A DNA stretch of 64,000 nucleotides from positions 62,001 to 126,000 of the forward strand of contig CAVRDP010000028.1 of NCBI GenBank assembly GCA_963719885.1, read 5' to 3'. Below, in pieces: positions 26,838 to 35,581 of this stretch. Each line of letters starts with the position of its first letter. Position 1 is the stretch's first letter. The notes beneath the pieces are model-generated. The model made no database searches and was not told the DNA's origin. It was given only the letters and a program-made list of their open reading frames with translations. The position numbers and the translations under genes are program-made. This DNA is from JANXQG01 sp963719885. Lineage in GTDB: Bacteria > Planctomycetota > Planctomycetia > Pirellulales > Thermoguttaceae.

Positions 26838-27289
26838 AGACTTTCTCTCCTCAAAAGAACCCGATTGCTCGGTAAAGGCACGTTCGGACGAATTTTTTCG
26901 CAAACCCCAGGCCCAGCAGCGGAATTCCGCCGGGGGGACAAGTAAAAGTATACATGCTCCCGCTGCGCCGTGAAATGGGAGTGTCTTGATAATTTGGAGA
27001 ACATCGCGGACCAGGGTTGGAAATATTACTCCCGTTGGATGAATATTCCGTAAGTTGCCTATATTAACAAAGGAATGCCGAAATCCTAATGACGAATGAC
27101 GAAAGGACCTTTTCGGCGTTTCGCCATTCATCATGCGGATTTTGCTATTCCCTCCTTGACCTCCCCACCCCCGCCCGGATACTATACCCACCTTATTTTG
27201 TCGCCTTAGCGCGAGCATTTGGGGGGCGAGAGCGGAGCTCGCCTTCCTTGGTGGTTCCTCGATGTGGTCCGTCCAATGCGACACCTTGC
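26838..27289. other. Intergenic region between divergent genes, no gene seen
   Basis: The region contains the leader of the permease (GAGGAG site at its edge), an AT-rich stretch with repeated AATGACGAATGACGAAAGG wording near 27085, and the upstream region of the AsmA-like gene. No convincing coding region or RNA was seen. Confidence 0.45.
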
Positions 27290-30200
27290 ATGGAAGCAAG
27301 TCGTCTGATCAACTTCTGTTGGTTCTGGTTCAAGTGGGGCCTGATCGCCTGTGTGATCGGGGCCGCGCTCTTGGTGCCCTATTTCTATCACCGTATCGAT
27401 CGAGAGATCCGCCACCGCATCCTGGACCTGCTTGCCAAACAATATCCGGGCTTGCAGATCAAACTTCGCTCGGCCATGCTGATGAAGGGCGAAGGGATTA
27501 CCCTCCGCGGTCTGTCGGTCATCGATCCCGCCGCGGAAGGACCGGGCGCCGAACTCTTGAACTTCGAGGAATGCTTCCTGGCGTGTTCCGCCGATCTCTC
27601 CGATCTGTGCAGCGGTCAAGTCAAGCTCAAGCGGGTGATCGTTCGCCGGGCGACGCTGCGGGCGACCCGTCGTGCCGACGGCGCCTGGAGCGCAGCCCGC
27701 TTGTTGCCGTTGCCGAAGCTCGACGACTTCGGGCTGCCGGAGATCCGTTTCGAGAACGGCACGATCGAGATCTTCGATCCCACCAAGGCGGTGGCCTGCA
27801 CCCTGACCCTTCGCGACGTGAACCTCACGTTCTCGCCAATCGCACGGCCGCAAGGCCAGACGGAAACCAGGCGTCGCGAGCGAATCCAGGGCACGGCCAC
27901 TGGAGATTATTTCCGCCAGGTGATTTTCGACGGTGAAGTCGATGTCGACCGCCCCGAATTGCACGTCGGCGGCAAGATCGACGACGTGGAGATTTCGCCC
28001 GAGATGCGCAATGTCCTACCGGCTGCTTGCGGGTGCAATCTGTCCGTGCTGGCCTCGTTGCGAGGGCAGACCGCGGTCACTTTCCAGGTCGATTATGATC
28101 CGGCGGCGGAGCGGTGGAAATTCGACGTTACCGGCAAGTTGGCTCGCGGCCGTATCGACGACCCGCGGTTGCCGCGTCCGCTGACCGAGGTCTACGCCAC
28201 GGTGCACGTTGACAACCAGGGTTTCGCCATCCGGGAATTCAAGGCCCGCAGCAATGAGGCCATCGTGTCCTTGACCGCCAACGGCGGCCTGGGACCGGCA
28301 GGGCCGATGGCGATTGCGGCCGACGTCAGCCAGTTGCCCCTGGACGACCAGCTCCTGGCGGTCTTGCCCGGCAAGCTTCAGGAGGAGTGGCGGAAGATCC
28401 TGCCGGAAGGCCTGGTCGACGCCAACATCAAGCTCCGTTACGACGGCCGCGACTGGCAACCCCAGGTGCGGATCCAGTGCCAGAACGTGGCCTTCACCCA
28501 CCAGGCGTTTCCCTACCGCCTGGAGCACGGCAACGGTTGGCTGGAACTGAAAGACGACCGCCTGCAAATGAACCTCTCGACCTTCAGCGAGAGCCACCTG
28601 GTCCACATCCTGGGCGAGATCCGCAATCCGGCGGACGGTCCTACGGGCTGGCTGCAGGTCAGGAGCGACGAGTTGCCGATCGACGAGAAACTGCTCAAGG
28701 CCCTGCCGCCGCGGGCGCAGTCGCTGGCCCGTTCGATGGACTTGAAAGGGACCCTGGGCTTCACCTATGAGTTCAACCACGAAATTGCCGAGGGGCCGAT
28801 CCATCAACACCTGCAGATTCAGGCCAGCCGCTGCGCGCTGCGGTACGACCGTTTCCCCTTTGCCGTCTCGAACGTTCGCGGCGACTTGGAGATGATCGAC
28901 GGCAACTGGTGGGCCCGCAATCTGGAAGGCTACAACGGCACGAGTCGCGTGAGCGGCGAGGGCACGCTCGCACGCACGCCCCAGGGCGACGAACTGGTGT
29001 TGCGGCTGCACGCGGCCACCGTGCCGTTGGAAGGCGAGCTCCGCGACGCCTTGCAGCCGGGCATGCGGCAAGTGTGGGCCTTGCTTCAGCCGCGGGGGAT
29101 CATCGATCTCACGGCCAAGGTCCACTACCTCGACCAGCTCAACCTCCTGGACGTTACGGTCCGCGCCGAACCGCGGAGCGAAACCTGTTCCCTGGAACCG
29201 GTCCGATTCCCCTACCGCCTCGAGAACGTGCAAGGCATCTTCACCTACGGCAGCGGTCGCTTGACCTTCGAGCGCTGCAGCGCATGGCACGGCCCGGTGA
29301 AGATGGCTTGCAACGGCATCTGCAGTTTCCAGCCCGACGGCGGCTGGCAACTTCGTCTCGATCGCCTCGCGGTCGATCGTCTGCGGATGGACCGGCAACT
29401 GATGCAGGCCCTGCCGCCGCAACTCAAAAAGGGGCTGAGCGAACTCAACGCCACGGGCCCCATGAGCCTGCAAGGAAGCATCGTCCATGCCCGAGGAGGG
29501 AATCCGGCGGAGCCCATGACTTCGCGCTGGAACCTGAACGTGGGACTGAACCAGGTGGGCGTCGATTGCGGCCTGCGCCTGGAAAACATGTACGGCAACG
29601 TCGGCCTTTCCGGCTGGTCCGACGGGAGCAAATTCCAGATGCGCGGCGAGGTGGCCTTGGAGTCCCTGACTTGCCGCGACCACCAGTTCACGCAGGTGCT
29701 CGGGCCGTTCTGGATCGACGACCAGGTGGCGATGTTCGGCTCGTGGGTGGCATGGCGCGACAACCAGGTCTTGCCCCGCGGCCAGCCGCCAGCCGCCTTG
29801 CGGCCCATGACTGCCCGGATCTTCGGCGGTGCCGTTGACGCCGACGGTTGGATGTCGTTGGGGCCGCAGCCGCGCTACGCCATTCGGGGCAGGCTCGTCA
29901 ATGCCGACCTGGCCACGTCCGCCCGCGAACTGGGCGGCGACAACCGCAACCTGCGCGGACGGATCGGCGGCGATATCGTGTTGCAAGGTTTCGGCCACAA
30001 CCGCACGGCCCTGGGCGGCCAAGGCAGCCTGCACCTCCGCGAAGCCAACATCTACGAACTGCCGGTGATGATTTCCATGCTCAAGATTCTCAGTATCAAA
30101 ATGCCCGACCCCAATGCCTTCAGCCAAAGCGACATTAATTTCCACATCGAGGGCGAACACGTCCATTTTGACAAGCTAGACTTCAAGGGGGACGCCATCA

Positions 30201-30427
30201 GCCTGTTGGGCAAGGGTGAGATGAACTTTCAGGGCGACACCGACATGGCGTTGGCGGCCACCGTCGGTCATGCCGACGCGGTGCCGGCCCTGCGCAACTT
30301 TTTTTCGCGAGCGAGTCAACAAATCATGCAAATCCGCGTTACCGGCAACTTGCGGAATCTCGACATCCGCCAGGAAGCCTTTCCCGGCGTGAACCAGGCC
30401 TTGAAGAATTTACAGGAGAACCGATGA
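27290..30427 (+). CDS. AsmA-like envelope protein (large, N-terminally anchored)
   Basis: The 1045-residue protein has one N-terminal membrane segment (about 10-32) and a long periplasmic part rich in beta strands. The C-terminus DINFHIEGEHVHFDKLDFKG, followed by ISLLGKGEMNFQGDTDMAL, is the AsmA_2-type ending. AsmA/YhdP relatives form elongated channels that move lipids between membranes; this role is inferred from fold only. ATG 27290 precedes the membrane helix directly; the upstream open frame is not protein-like. Its stop overlaps the next small gene by ATGA. Confidence 0.75.
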   Translation: MEASRLINFCWFWFKWGLIACVIGAALLVPYFYHRIDREIRHRILDLLAKQYPGLQIKLRSAMLMKGEGITLRGLSVIDPAAEGPGAELLNFEECFLACSADLSDLCSGQVKLKRVIVRRATLRATRRADGAWSAARLLPLPKLDDFGLPEIRFENGTIEIFDPTKAVACTLTLRDVNLTFSPIARPQGQTETRRRERIQGTATGDYFRQVIFDGEVDVDRPELHVGGKIDDVEISPEMRNVLPAACGCNLSVLASLRGQTAVTFQVDYDPAAERWKFDVTGKLARGRIDDPRLPRPLTEVYATVHVDNQGFAIREFKARSNEAIVSLTANGGLGPAGPMAIAADVSQLPLDDQLLAVLPGKLQEEWRKILPEGLVDANIKLRYDGRDWQPQVRIQCQNVAFTHQAFPYRLEHGNGWLELKDDRLQMNLSTFSESHLVHILGEIRNPADGPTGWLQVRSDELPIDEKLLKALPPRAQSLARSMDLKGTLGFTYEFNHEIAEGPIHQHLQIQASRCALRYDRFPFAVSNVRGDLEMIDGNWWARNLEGYNGTSRVSGEGTLARTPQGDELVLRLHAATVPLEGELRDALQPGMRQVWALLQPRGIIDLTAKVHYLDQLNLLDVTVRAEPRSETCSLEPVRFPYRLENVQGIFTYGSGRLTFERCSAWHGPVKMACNGICSFQPDGGWQLRLDRLAVDRLRMDRQLMQALPPQLKKGLSELNATGPMSLQGSIVHARGGNPAEPMTSRWNLNVGLNQVGVDCGLRLENMYGNVGLSGWSDGSKFQMRGEVALESLTCRDHQFTQVLGPFWIDDQVAMFGSWVAWRDNQVLPRGQPPAALRPMTARIFGGAVDADGWMSLGPQPRYAIRGRLVNADLATSARELGGDNRNLRGRIGGDIVLQGFGHNRTALGGQGSLHLREANIYELPVMISMLKILSIKMPDPNAFSQSDINFHIEGEHVHFDKLDFKGDAISLLGKGEMNFQGDTDMALAATVGHADAVPALRNFFSRASQQIMQIRVTGNLRNLDIRQEAFPGVNQALKNLQENR

Positions 30428-30753
30428 GCATCGGACCTATGTCCAGCATTGCTGGCAGCGTGGCGGGAACTTCCCTGGCTCAGACCCGGGGTTCCGAAAT
30501 CGACCGTGCCCAGCAGGAGAGTACGGCGCGGGAGATTCTTGCCCGTACCGAGGAGAAGGCCGAGTTGGCCGCCGGTGTCGGCCAGACCGACGGCGAGAAC
30601 CACCAGACCGCCGAACGCGACGCCGACGGCCGGCGTTTGTGGGCGTTTTCCCGGCGGCATGGCGAGAGCGATGTCGGCCACGAAGAGGCGGGTGAGCCCC
30701 ATGTCCAGGATCCCACCGGCCAAAGCGGCAGCCTTCTTGATATGAGCGGGTGA
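30424..30753 (+). CDS. Conserved small protein, coupled to the AsmA-like gene
   Basis: The 109-residue hydrophilic protein begins MSIGPMSSIAGSVAGTSLAQ, with a central AGVGQTDGENHQTAERDADGRRLW. This layout is known to me only from planctomycete conserved hypotheticals; the biochemical role is unknown. The ATGA overlap with the AsmA-like gene argues that it is real and co-translated. It has no membrane segment and is strongly acidic and polar. dapF starts 36 bases downstream. Confidence 0.65.
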   Translation: MSIGPMSSIAGSVAGTSLAQTRGSEIDRAQQESTAREILARTEEKAELAAGVGQTDGENHQTAERDADGRRLWAFSRRHGESDVGHEEAGEPHVQDPTGQSGSLLDMSG

Positions 30754-30789
30754 GTTGTCGCCAGTCCTTCCACAGTCTAAAATATCGCC

Positions 30790-31656
30790 ATGCACTTCAC
30801 CAAAATGCAAGGCACGGGCAACGACTACGTGTATGTCGATTGCTTCAACGAACCGGTTCCCCAGCAGCCCGAGGCCCTGGCCCGGAAGATCTCCGACCGG
30901 CACTTCGGCGTCGGCAGCGATGGCCTGATCTTGATTTGCCCCAGCCAGCAGGCCGACGCCCGGATGCGGATGTTCAACGCCGACGGATCCGAGTCGGAGA
31001 TGTGCGGTAACGGCATCCGCTGCGTGGCCAAGTATGTCTACGACCATGGCCTCTGCCGCAAGGAAACCTTGCGGATCGAGACCGGGGTACCTGGTACTCC
31101 GGGTCCCGGCGTCCTCTCCCTCAAGCTGGAAGTCGCCGGCGGGCGGACGCAGCGGGTGTGCGTCGATATGGGCGAACCGATCCTGGAAGCGGCTCTGATC
31201 CCCACCACGCTGCCGGGCGGTCTCGTAGTCGATACCGATCTGAAAATTGTCGATTGGGAAGGCGCCGACCGGACGCTGTGCGTCACCTGCGTTTCGATGG
31301 GCAACCCGCATTGCATCACGTTCGTCGATGAGCTCAGCGACGATTGGGTGCTGGGTGTCGGGCCGAAGGTCGAGGCCGATCCGCATTTTCCCCGCCGCGT
31401 GAACGCCGAATTCGTCCAGGTGCTCTCCCGGACGGAGATCCGCATGCGGGTCTGGGAACGGGGTTCCGGCGAGACCCTCGCCTGTGGCACCGGGGCCTGC
31501 GCCGTCTGCGTGGCCGGCGTGTTGAGCGGCCGCACCGGGCGGAGGATTCTTGCCCATCTGCCCGGCGGCGACCTCGAATTGCATTGGGCCGAAGATGGGC
31601 ACGTACACCTGACCGGCCCGGCGGTGGAGGTGTTCAGCGGGGAGTGGCAGGAGTAG
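30790..31656 (+). CDS. dapF: Diaminopimelate epimerase
   Basis: DapF converts LL- to meso-diaminopimelate for lysine and, where present, peptidoglycan. The catalytic cysteines are C72 in MCGNGIRC and C232 in LACGTGAC. MQGTGNDYVYVD at the N-terminus and SMGNPHCITFVD near 169 are standard. Residues 99-107 (GVPGTPGPG) are encoded by a family A palindrome and sit in a loop between strands, so activity may be tolerated. The 288 residues are slightly longer than typical for that reason. A DUF374 acyltransferase and xseA follow on the same strand. Confidence 0.93.
   Translation: MHFTKMQGTGNDYVYVDCFNEPVPQQPEALARKISDRHFGVGSDGLILICPSQQADARMRMFNADGSESEMCGNGIRCVAKYVYDHGLCRKETLRIETGVPGTPGPGVLSLKLEVAGGRTQRVCVDMGEPILEAALIPTTLPGGLVVDTDLKIVDWEGADRTLCVTCVSMGNPHCITFVDELSDDWVLGVGPKVEADPHFPRRVNAEFVQVLSRTEIRMRVWERGSGETLACGTGACAVCVAGVLSGRTGRRILAHLPGGDLELHWAEDGHVHLTGPAVEVFSGEWQE
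31082..31111 (-). repeat. Family A coding palindrome inside dapF
   Basis: The core at 31089-31104 is ACCTGG-TACT-CCGGGT on the plus strand, with one stem mismatch in the reverse orientation. It is preceded by GGGGT and followed by CCCGG, and read as GVPGTPGPG in DapF. Confidence 0.7.
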
Positions 31657-31666
31657 AAGCGGCAAA

Positions 31667-31822
31667 GACAATTCCAAATTCAAAATCCGAAATCCCAAAC
31701 AAATCTCAACGGATAAACCATCAATGACCAAAACGTTGAGTCCACGCCTGTCATGGTTTCGAGCCTTTGAATTTCAGATTTGAGAGTTGTTTCGAATTTC
31801 GGATTTGATATTTGTAGTTTAT
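31667..31822. repeat. AT-rich intergenic inverted repeat (family I)
   Basis: The left arm CAATTCCAAATTCAAAATCC and the right arm with GGATTTGATATTTG plus GGTTTCGAGCCTTTGAATTT share wording with 11055-11215. It separates dapF from the acyltransferase. Confidence 0.55.
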
Positions 31823-31842
31823 TCATTCCCTTCCCCTTGCCG

Positions 31843-32595
31843 ATGAAGCTGGACCATCCCATCCTGTACAAACTCGCGGCCCTGGCGGGCTCCACGGTCG
31901 TCCGCGCATGGATGGACACGCTCGACTATCGCGTCGTGTTCTATGATCCGGACGTCGATCCGGCCTCGTCGCGGTGCCGTGGTCAGAAGATCTATGTCTT
32001 CTGGCACGAATACATCTTGCTGCCGCTGGCGATGCGCGGACACTGCAACCTGGCGATGCTCCTCAGCCGGCACCGCGACGCCGAGGTCTTGTCGTATGTG
32101 GCCTACCACATGGGGTTCGAATTCGTCCGCGGCTCGACGAACCGTGGCGGGGTGGCGGCCCTGCGGCAACTGTTGGACAAGAGCCAACATACACACCTGG
32201 CGATCACGCCCGACGGTCCTCGCGGACCGCGGCGGCAAATGGCCCCCGGGCCGATCTTCCTGGCCTCGAAACTGGGAATTCCCTTGGTTGCCATGGGCGT
32301 GGGCTACAACCGGCCGTGGCGGGCTGGTAGCTGGGACCGGTTTGCCGTGCCGCGGCAAGGCAGCCGGGCCCGTTGCATTCTTTCGCCGGAGTTGCACGTC
32401 CCGCCCGATCTGGATCGCACAGGAACGGAACATTTCCGCGTGAAGATCGAGCAGGTGTTGAATCGGCTCTGCGACGAGGCCGAGCAGTGGGCTGAAGCCG
32501 GCAGCCGCAAGCCAGGGCAATTGACGCCGCAACGCGCCGTCAGGCCGTTGATGCCACGGCAGGCGTTGGGCTGGCTGGAGATGGCAAAATCGTGA
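31843..32595 (+). CDS. DUF374 lysophospholipid acyltransferase-like protein
   Basis: The 250-residue protein of the DUF374 branch of the LPLAT superfamily probably acylates a lipid or lipid A precursor at the inner membrane. The signatures are VFWHEYILLPLA, the acceptor motif RGSTNRGGVAALRQLL and ITPDGPRGPRRQMAPG, which holds the conserved P-D-G-P-R-G-P. It lacks the HX4D motif of classical acyltransferases, as DUF374 members do. ATG 31843 starts the conserved part. The stop overlaps the GTG of xseA by four bases, which couples the two genes. Confidence 0.85.
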   Translation: MKLDHPILYKLAALAGSTVVRAWMDTLDYRVVFYDPDVDPASSRCRGQKIYVFWHEYILLPLAMRGHCNLAMLLSRHRDAEVLSYVAYHMGFEFVRGSTNRGGVAALRQLLDKSQHTHLAITPDGPRGPRRQMAPGPIFLASKLGIPLVAMGVGYNRPWRAGSWDRFAVPRQGSRARCILSPELHVPPDLDRTGTEHFRVKIEQVLNRLCDEAEQWAEAGSRKPGQLTPQRAVRPLMPRQALGWLEMAKS

Positions 32596-33845
32596 ACTAC
32601 GACCTCTTTCCCCAACTCCCCGACGATTCGTCCCCGGCAAAGCCGGCCGCGCCGCAAGTGCTTTCCGTCGGGCAACTGACTGCCCAGATCAAGGACCTCT
32701 TGGAGCTTTCCTTCGGCAGCGTCTGGGTGGCGGGCGAAATCTCGAACCTCGCCCGGCCGCAGTCGGGCCACTGTTACCTGACGCTCAAGGACGACCAGGC
32801 CCAGATCCGCTGCGCACTATGGCGAAACGTGGCCGCACGCGTGCGCTTCGATCTGCACGACGGACTGGAGGTCGTTTGCCGCGGTCGGATCGACGTCTAT
32901 GGCCCGCGGGGCACTTACCAGTTGATCATCGAGAGCATCGAGCCCAAGGGCATTGGGGCCTTGGAGTTGGCCTTGCGGCAGCTTCGCGAGAAGCTGGCCC
33001 GGGAAGGTCTCTTCGACCCGCGGCGGAAGCGGTCGCTGCCGCCGTTCGTGCGGCGGATCGCGGTGGTCACAAGCCCCACCGGCGCGGCGATCCACGATTT
33101 CCTACAGGTGCTCGGCCGGCGCTGGCGGGGGGCCGACGTGATCGTCGTGCCCACGCGGGTGCAGGGCGACGGCGCCGCCGCCGAGATCGCCGCAGCCATC
33201 GCCACGGCCAACCGGCTTCCGCTGGCGATCGATTGCCTGGTCGTGACTCGCGGCGGCGGCAGCCTGGAGGACCTCTGGGCCTTCAACGAAGAAGCCGTGG
33301 TGCGGGCGATCCATGCCTCGCGGATCCCCGTGATTTCAGCCATCGGCCACGAGATCGACGTGACCCTGGCCGACCTTGTGGCCGACGTCCGCGCCCTGAC
33401 GCCCAGCGAGGCGGCCGAACTGGTGGCCCCGGCGGCCGAGGATCTTGTGGCCCGCTTCCGGCAAACGGAAAAACGGCTTTCCGCGGCCCTGCGCTGGCGG
33501 CTTGCGGCGGCCAGGTCGCGCGTGGACGCTGTAGCCGCGCATCGCGCCTTTCGCCGGCCGTTGGAACGCATCGAGGATCTGGCCCTGCAACTCGACGAGC
33601 TCGATAGCCGGGCCAATCGCGCGGTGCGGCAGCGGTTGCTTCTTGTCCGCAGCCAGATCGAGCAACAGGCCGCACGCTTGGAATCGCTCAGTCCGCTGGG
33701 GGTGCTATCGCGAGGCTACAGCCTGACGCAACGGGCGGCAGACGGCCGAATCGTCCGCGACGCGGCGGAACTCAAGCCCGGCGACGAGATCGTCACGCGG
33801 TTCGGAAAAGGAAGCGTTGCAAGCCGAGTGACAGGGGTGGAGTGA
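32592..33845 (+). CDS. xseA: Exodeoxyribonuclease VII large subunit
   Basis: The large subunit of the exonuclease VII complex cleaves single-stranded DNA from both ends. LSVGQLTAQIKDLLE and FGSVWVAGEISNLARPQSGHCY form the N-terminal OB fold; the catalytic domain has VVTSPTGAAIHDFLQVL, VTRGGGSLEDLWAFNEE and ISAIGHEIDVTLADLVADVR. Its 417 residues are in the usual range. The start is a GTG at 32592 that overlaps the acyltransferase stop (GTGA). The small subunit gene xseB is not adjacent, so it must be elsewhere. Confidence 0.93.
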   Translation: MNYDLFPQLPDDSSPAKPAAPQVLSVGQLTAQIKDLLELSFGSVWVAGEISNLARPQSGHCYLTLKDDQAQIRCALWRNVAARVRFDLHDGLEVVCRGRIDVYGPRGTYQLIIESIEPKGIGALELALRQLREKLAREGLFDPRRKRSLPPFVRRIAVVTSPTGAAIHDFLQVLGRRWRGADVIVVPTRVQGDGAAAEIAAAIATANRLPLAIDCLVVTRGGGSLEDLWAFNEEAVVRAIHASRIPVISAIGHEIDVTLADLVADVRALTPSEAAELVAPAAEDLVARFRQTEKRLSAALRWRLAAARSRVDAVAAHRAFRRPLERIEDLALQLDELDSRANRAVRQRLLLVRSQIEQQAARLESLSPLGVLSRGYSLTQRAADGRIVRDAAELKPGDEIVTRFGKGSVASRVTGVE

Positions 33846-33879
33846 ACAGCAGGGAGCAGGTGGTAGACAGCGGACGGTG

Positions 33880-34040
33880 GAATAGTGGACGGTGAATGGT
33901 GAATACCTGGTGCAACGTCAGCCGTCGATTGCGGTTTCACGATGAAGTGTCACCGGTCGCGAAACCGCAAGCGACGGGCAACGTCGCGCCAGGTTTCCAG
34001 CATTCACCACCCATTGCCGACCGACCATTGACAACCGATT
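33880..34040. repeat. Intergenic imperfect inverted repeat
   Basis: GTGAATGGTGAATACCTGG, CAACGTC and TTGCGGTTTC on the left recur reversed on the right (GAAACCGCAA, GACGGGCAACGTCG, CCAGG and ATTCACCACCCATT). It lies between convergent xseA and phoU. Confidence 0.5.
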
Positions 34041-34045
34041 ACTAC

Positions 34046-34734
34046 CTACCCACCATTTACGCCGTTGCGTGCCGCCGTTAAGCTTGGGTGCCGCATGATC
34101 CGGCCTTCGACCAGGTAGACCACGTCCTCGGCAATGCTCGTGGCCAGGTCGGCAATCCGCTCGAGATTCCGGCTCACGGCCAGCAATTTCAAGAGCGAGC
34201 CGACCTTGTCCGGCTGCTTGCGGATGGCGGTTTCGATTTCCTTGCGGATGGTCGCCTTCATCTGGTCGATCTCGTCGTCGCGCGTGCAAATCGAGGCGGC
34301 ATCGGAGGCGTTCATGTTGATCAGCGAATCGATGCTGTCGCGAAGCAGAAACTGCGTCTTCTCGCACATCAGCCCCAGGTCGCAGGTCAACTCCGGCGGC
34401 GGGTCGAAGACCAACCCCCGCACCTTGCGGGCGATATTCACGGCCAGGTCGCCGATCCGCTCCAAATCGTGGTTGATCTTCAGCGTGGAAACCACGAACC
34501 GCAGGTCGACGGCCACCGGCTGGTACAAGGCGAGCGTCTTCAGGCACTCTTCCTCGACCTCGATCTCGCGGAGATCGATCTCCTCATCCAAGCCGCTCGA
34601 CCTCCGCGGCCAATTCGTCGTCGCGCAACTGGACCGCGCGGACCGCCTTTTCCACTTGGCCTTCGACCATGGTGCAAAGCGACAGGACCTGCTGCTTGAG
34701 TTTGCTGATTTCCCGCTGAAAATGTGCTGACATC
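34046..34734 (-). CDS. phoU: PhoU phosphate-signalling regulator (one-base frameshift)
   Basis: PhoU links the Pst phosphate transporter to PhoR and controls phosphate uptake. The N-terminus, in its own frame from ATG 34734 after a GGGAGGG site, reads MSAHFQREISKLKQQVLSLC to LAAEVERL. One extra G at about 34592 shifts the frame. The rest continues as DEEIDLREIEVEEECLKTLALYQPVA, then DLERIGDLAVNIARKV and NLERIADLATSIAEDVVYL, the two metal-binding ExxxDxxxN-type helices of PhoU. Joined length is about 229 residues, as expected. No pst genes are adjacent. Confidence 0.87.
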
Positions 34735-34872
34735 AACTTCCCTCCCAGGGAGACTCCAAATCATAAGTATCTTAAATTCGCGTACAAGTCAAGGTTTCTC
34801 GCCCTTTTTGAAACGTGCTTTACAGGGCCAGGAGAATAAACGATAATTTCGTTATTCTACGCCAGCAATGTT

Positions 34873-34943
34873 AGAAGTTGGTTCAAAACCCAGGTTTGAG
34901 CAGGAAAAATCCAGTGTCCGGAACAGGTTTTGAAACAACTTCT
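34873..34943. repeat. Inverted repeat in the aroK leader
   Basis: AGAAGTTGGTTCAAAACC and GGTTTTGAAACAACTTCT pair over 18 bases with one mismatch. The right arm ends 7 bases before the aroK start, just ahead of the AGGAA ribosome-binding site. It could influence translation or be a repeat element. Confidence 0.68.
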
Positions 34944-34949
34944 CAGGAA

Positions 34950-35483
34950 ATGATGAATCTCGTCTTGATTGGCTACCGCGCCACCGGAAAAACGACCCTC
35001 GCACGACACCTGGCCCGGCGCCTCGACTGGGACTGGATCGATGCCGACGTGGAGATCGAACGGCGGGCGGGCAAATCGATTGCCCGGATTTTTGCCGAAC
35101 AGGGCGAAGCGGCCTTTCGCGACCTGGAAGCTGTGGTGATCGCCGACCTTTGCCGCCGGTCACGGTTGGTCTTGGCCGCCGGCGGCGGTGCGCCGCTGCG
35201 GGAGGATAGTCGCCGGGCAATGCGGACCTCGGGGCAGGTCGTCTGGCTGACCGCCACGCCGGAAACAATCCTCGCGCGCATGAGCGGCGATGCCACTACG
35301 CTCGCTCGCCGCCCAGGGCTGACGAATCGACCCCCGCTGGAGGAAATCATGCACTTATTAAGCATCCGCGAGCCGATTTATCGCAAGTCGGCCCACCTGA
35401 TCGTCGATACCGAGGGCAAGTCGCCCGAACAATTGACCGACGAAATCCTCGCCGGACTGAAACTTTTGCGCGGCGGTGGTTGA
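34950..35483 (+). CDS. aroK: Shikimate kinase
   Basis: Shikimate kinase phosphorylates shikimate in aromatic amino-acid synthesis. The P-loop GYRATGKTTLARHLA lies at about residues 8-22, WIDADVEIERRAGKSIARIF supplies the D-x-D substrate site and helix, AAFRDLEAVVI holds the conserved RxxE, and VLAAGGGAPLRED is the G-G-G shikimate loop. At 177 residues it matches the family. Start ATG 34950 follows AGGAA; a second ATG directly after it is possible. Nothing else of the pathway is linked here. Confidence 0.9.
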   Translation: MMNLVLIGYRATGKTTLARHLARRLDWDWIDADVEIERRAGKSIARIFAEQGEAAFRDLEAVVIADLCRRSRLVLAAGGGAPLREDSRRAMRTSGQVVWLTATPETILARMSGDATTLARRPGLTNRPPLEEIMHLLSIREPIYRKSAHLIVDTEGKSPEQLTDEILAGLKLLRGGG

Positions 35484-35492
35484 GAGTAAGAC

Positions 35493-35570
35493 GTAGGGTG
35501 GGCCGAGTGAAACGAGTCCCACCAGTTCCGACGATCCATGGTGGGACTCGTTTCACTCGGCCCACCCTAC
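35493..35570. repeat. Perfect 32-base inverted repeat (MITE-like)
   Basis: GTAGGGTGGGCCGAGTGAAA begins the left arm at 35493; the right arm ends at 35570 and matches over all 32 bases, with a 14-base loop. GTAGGGTGGG-type palindromes are abundant in some environmental genomes. It lies between aroK and the prepilin peptidase. Confidence 0.85.
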
Positions 35571-35581
35571 TTGGCTGCGAC

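Noticed and set aside
28016..30166. Very long reverse-strand open frame (716 codons)
   Set aside because: It is antisense to the AsmA-like gene; its His/Gln/Val-rich composition is typical of GC-rich shadow frames, and it has no start context.
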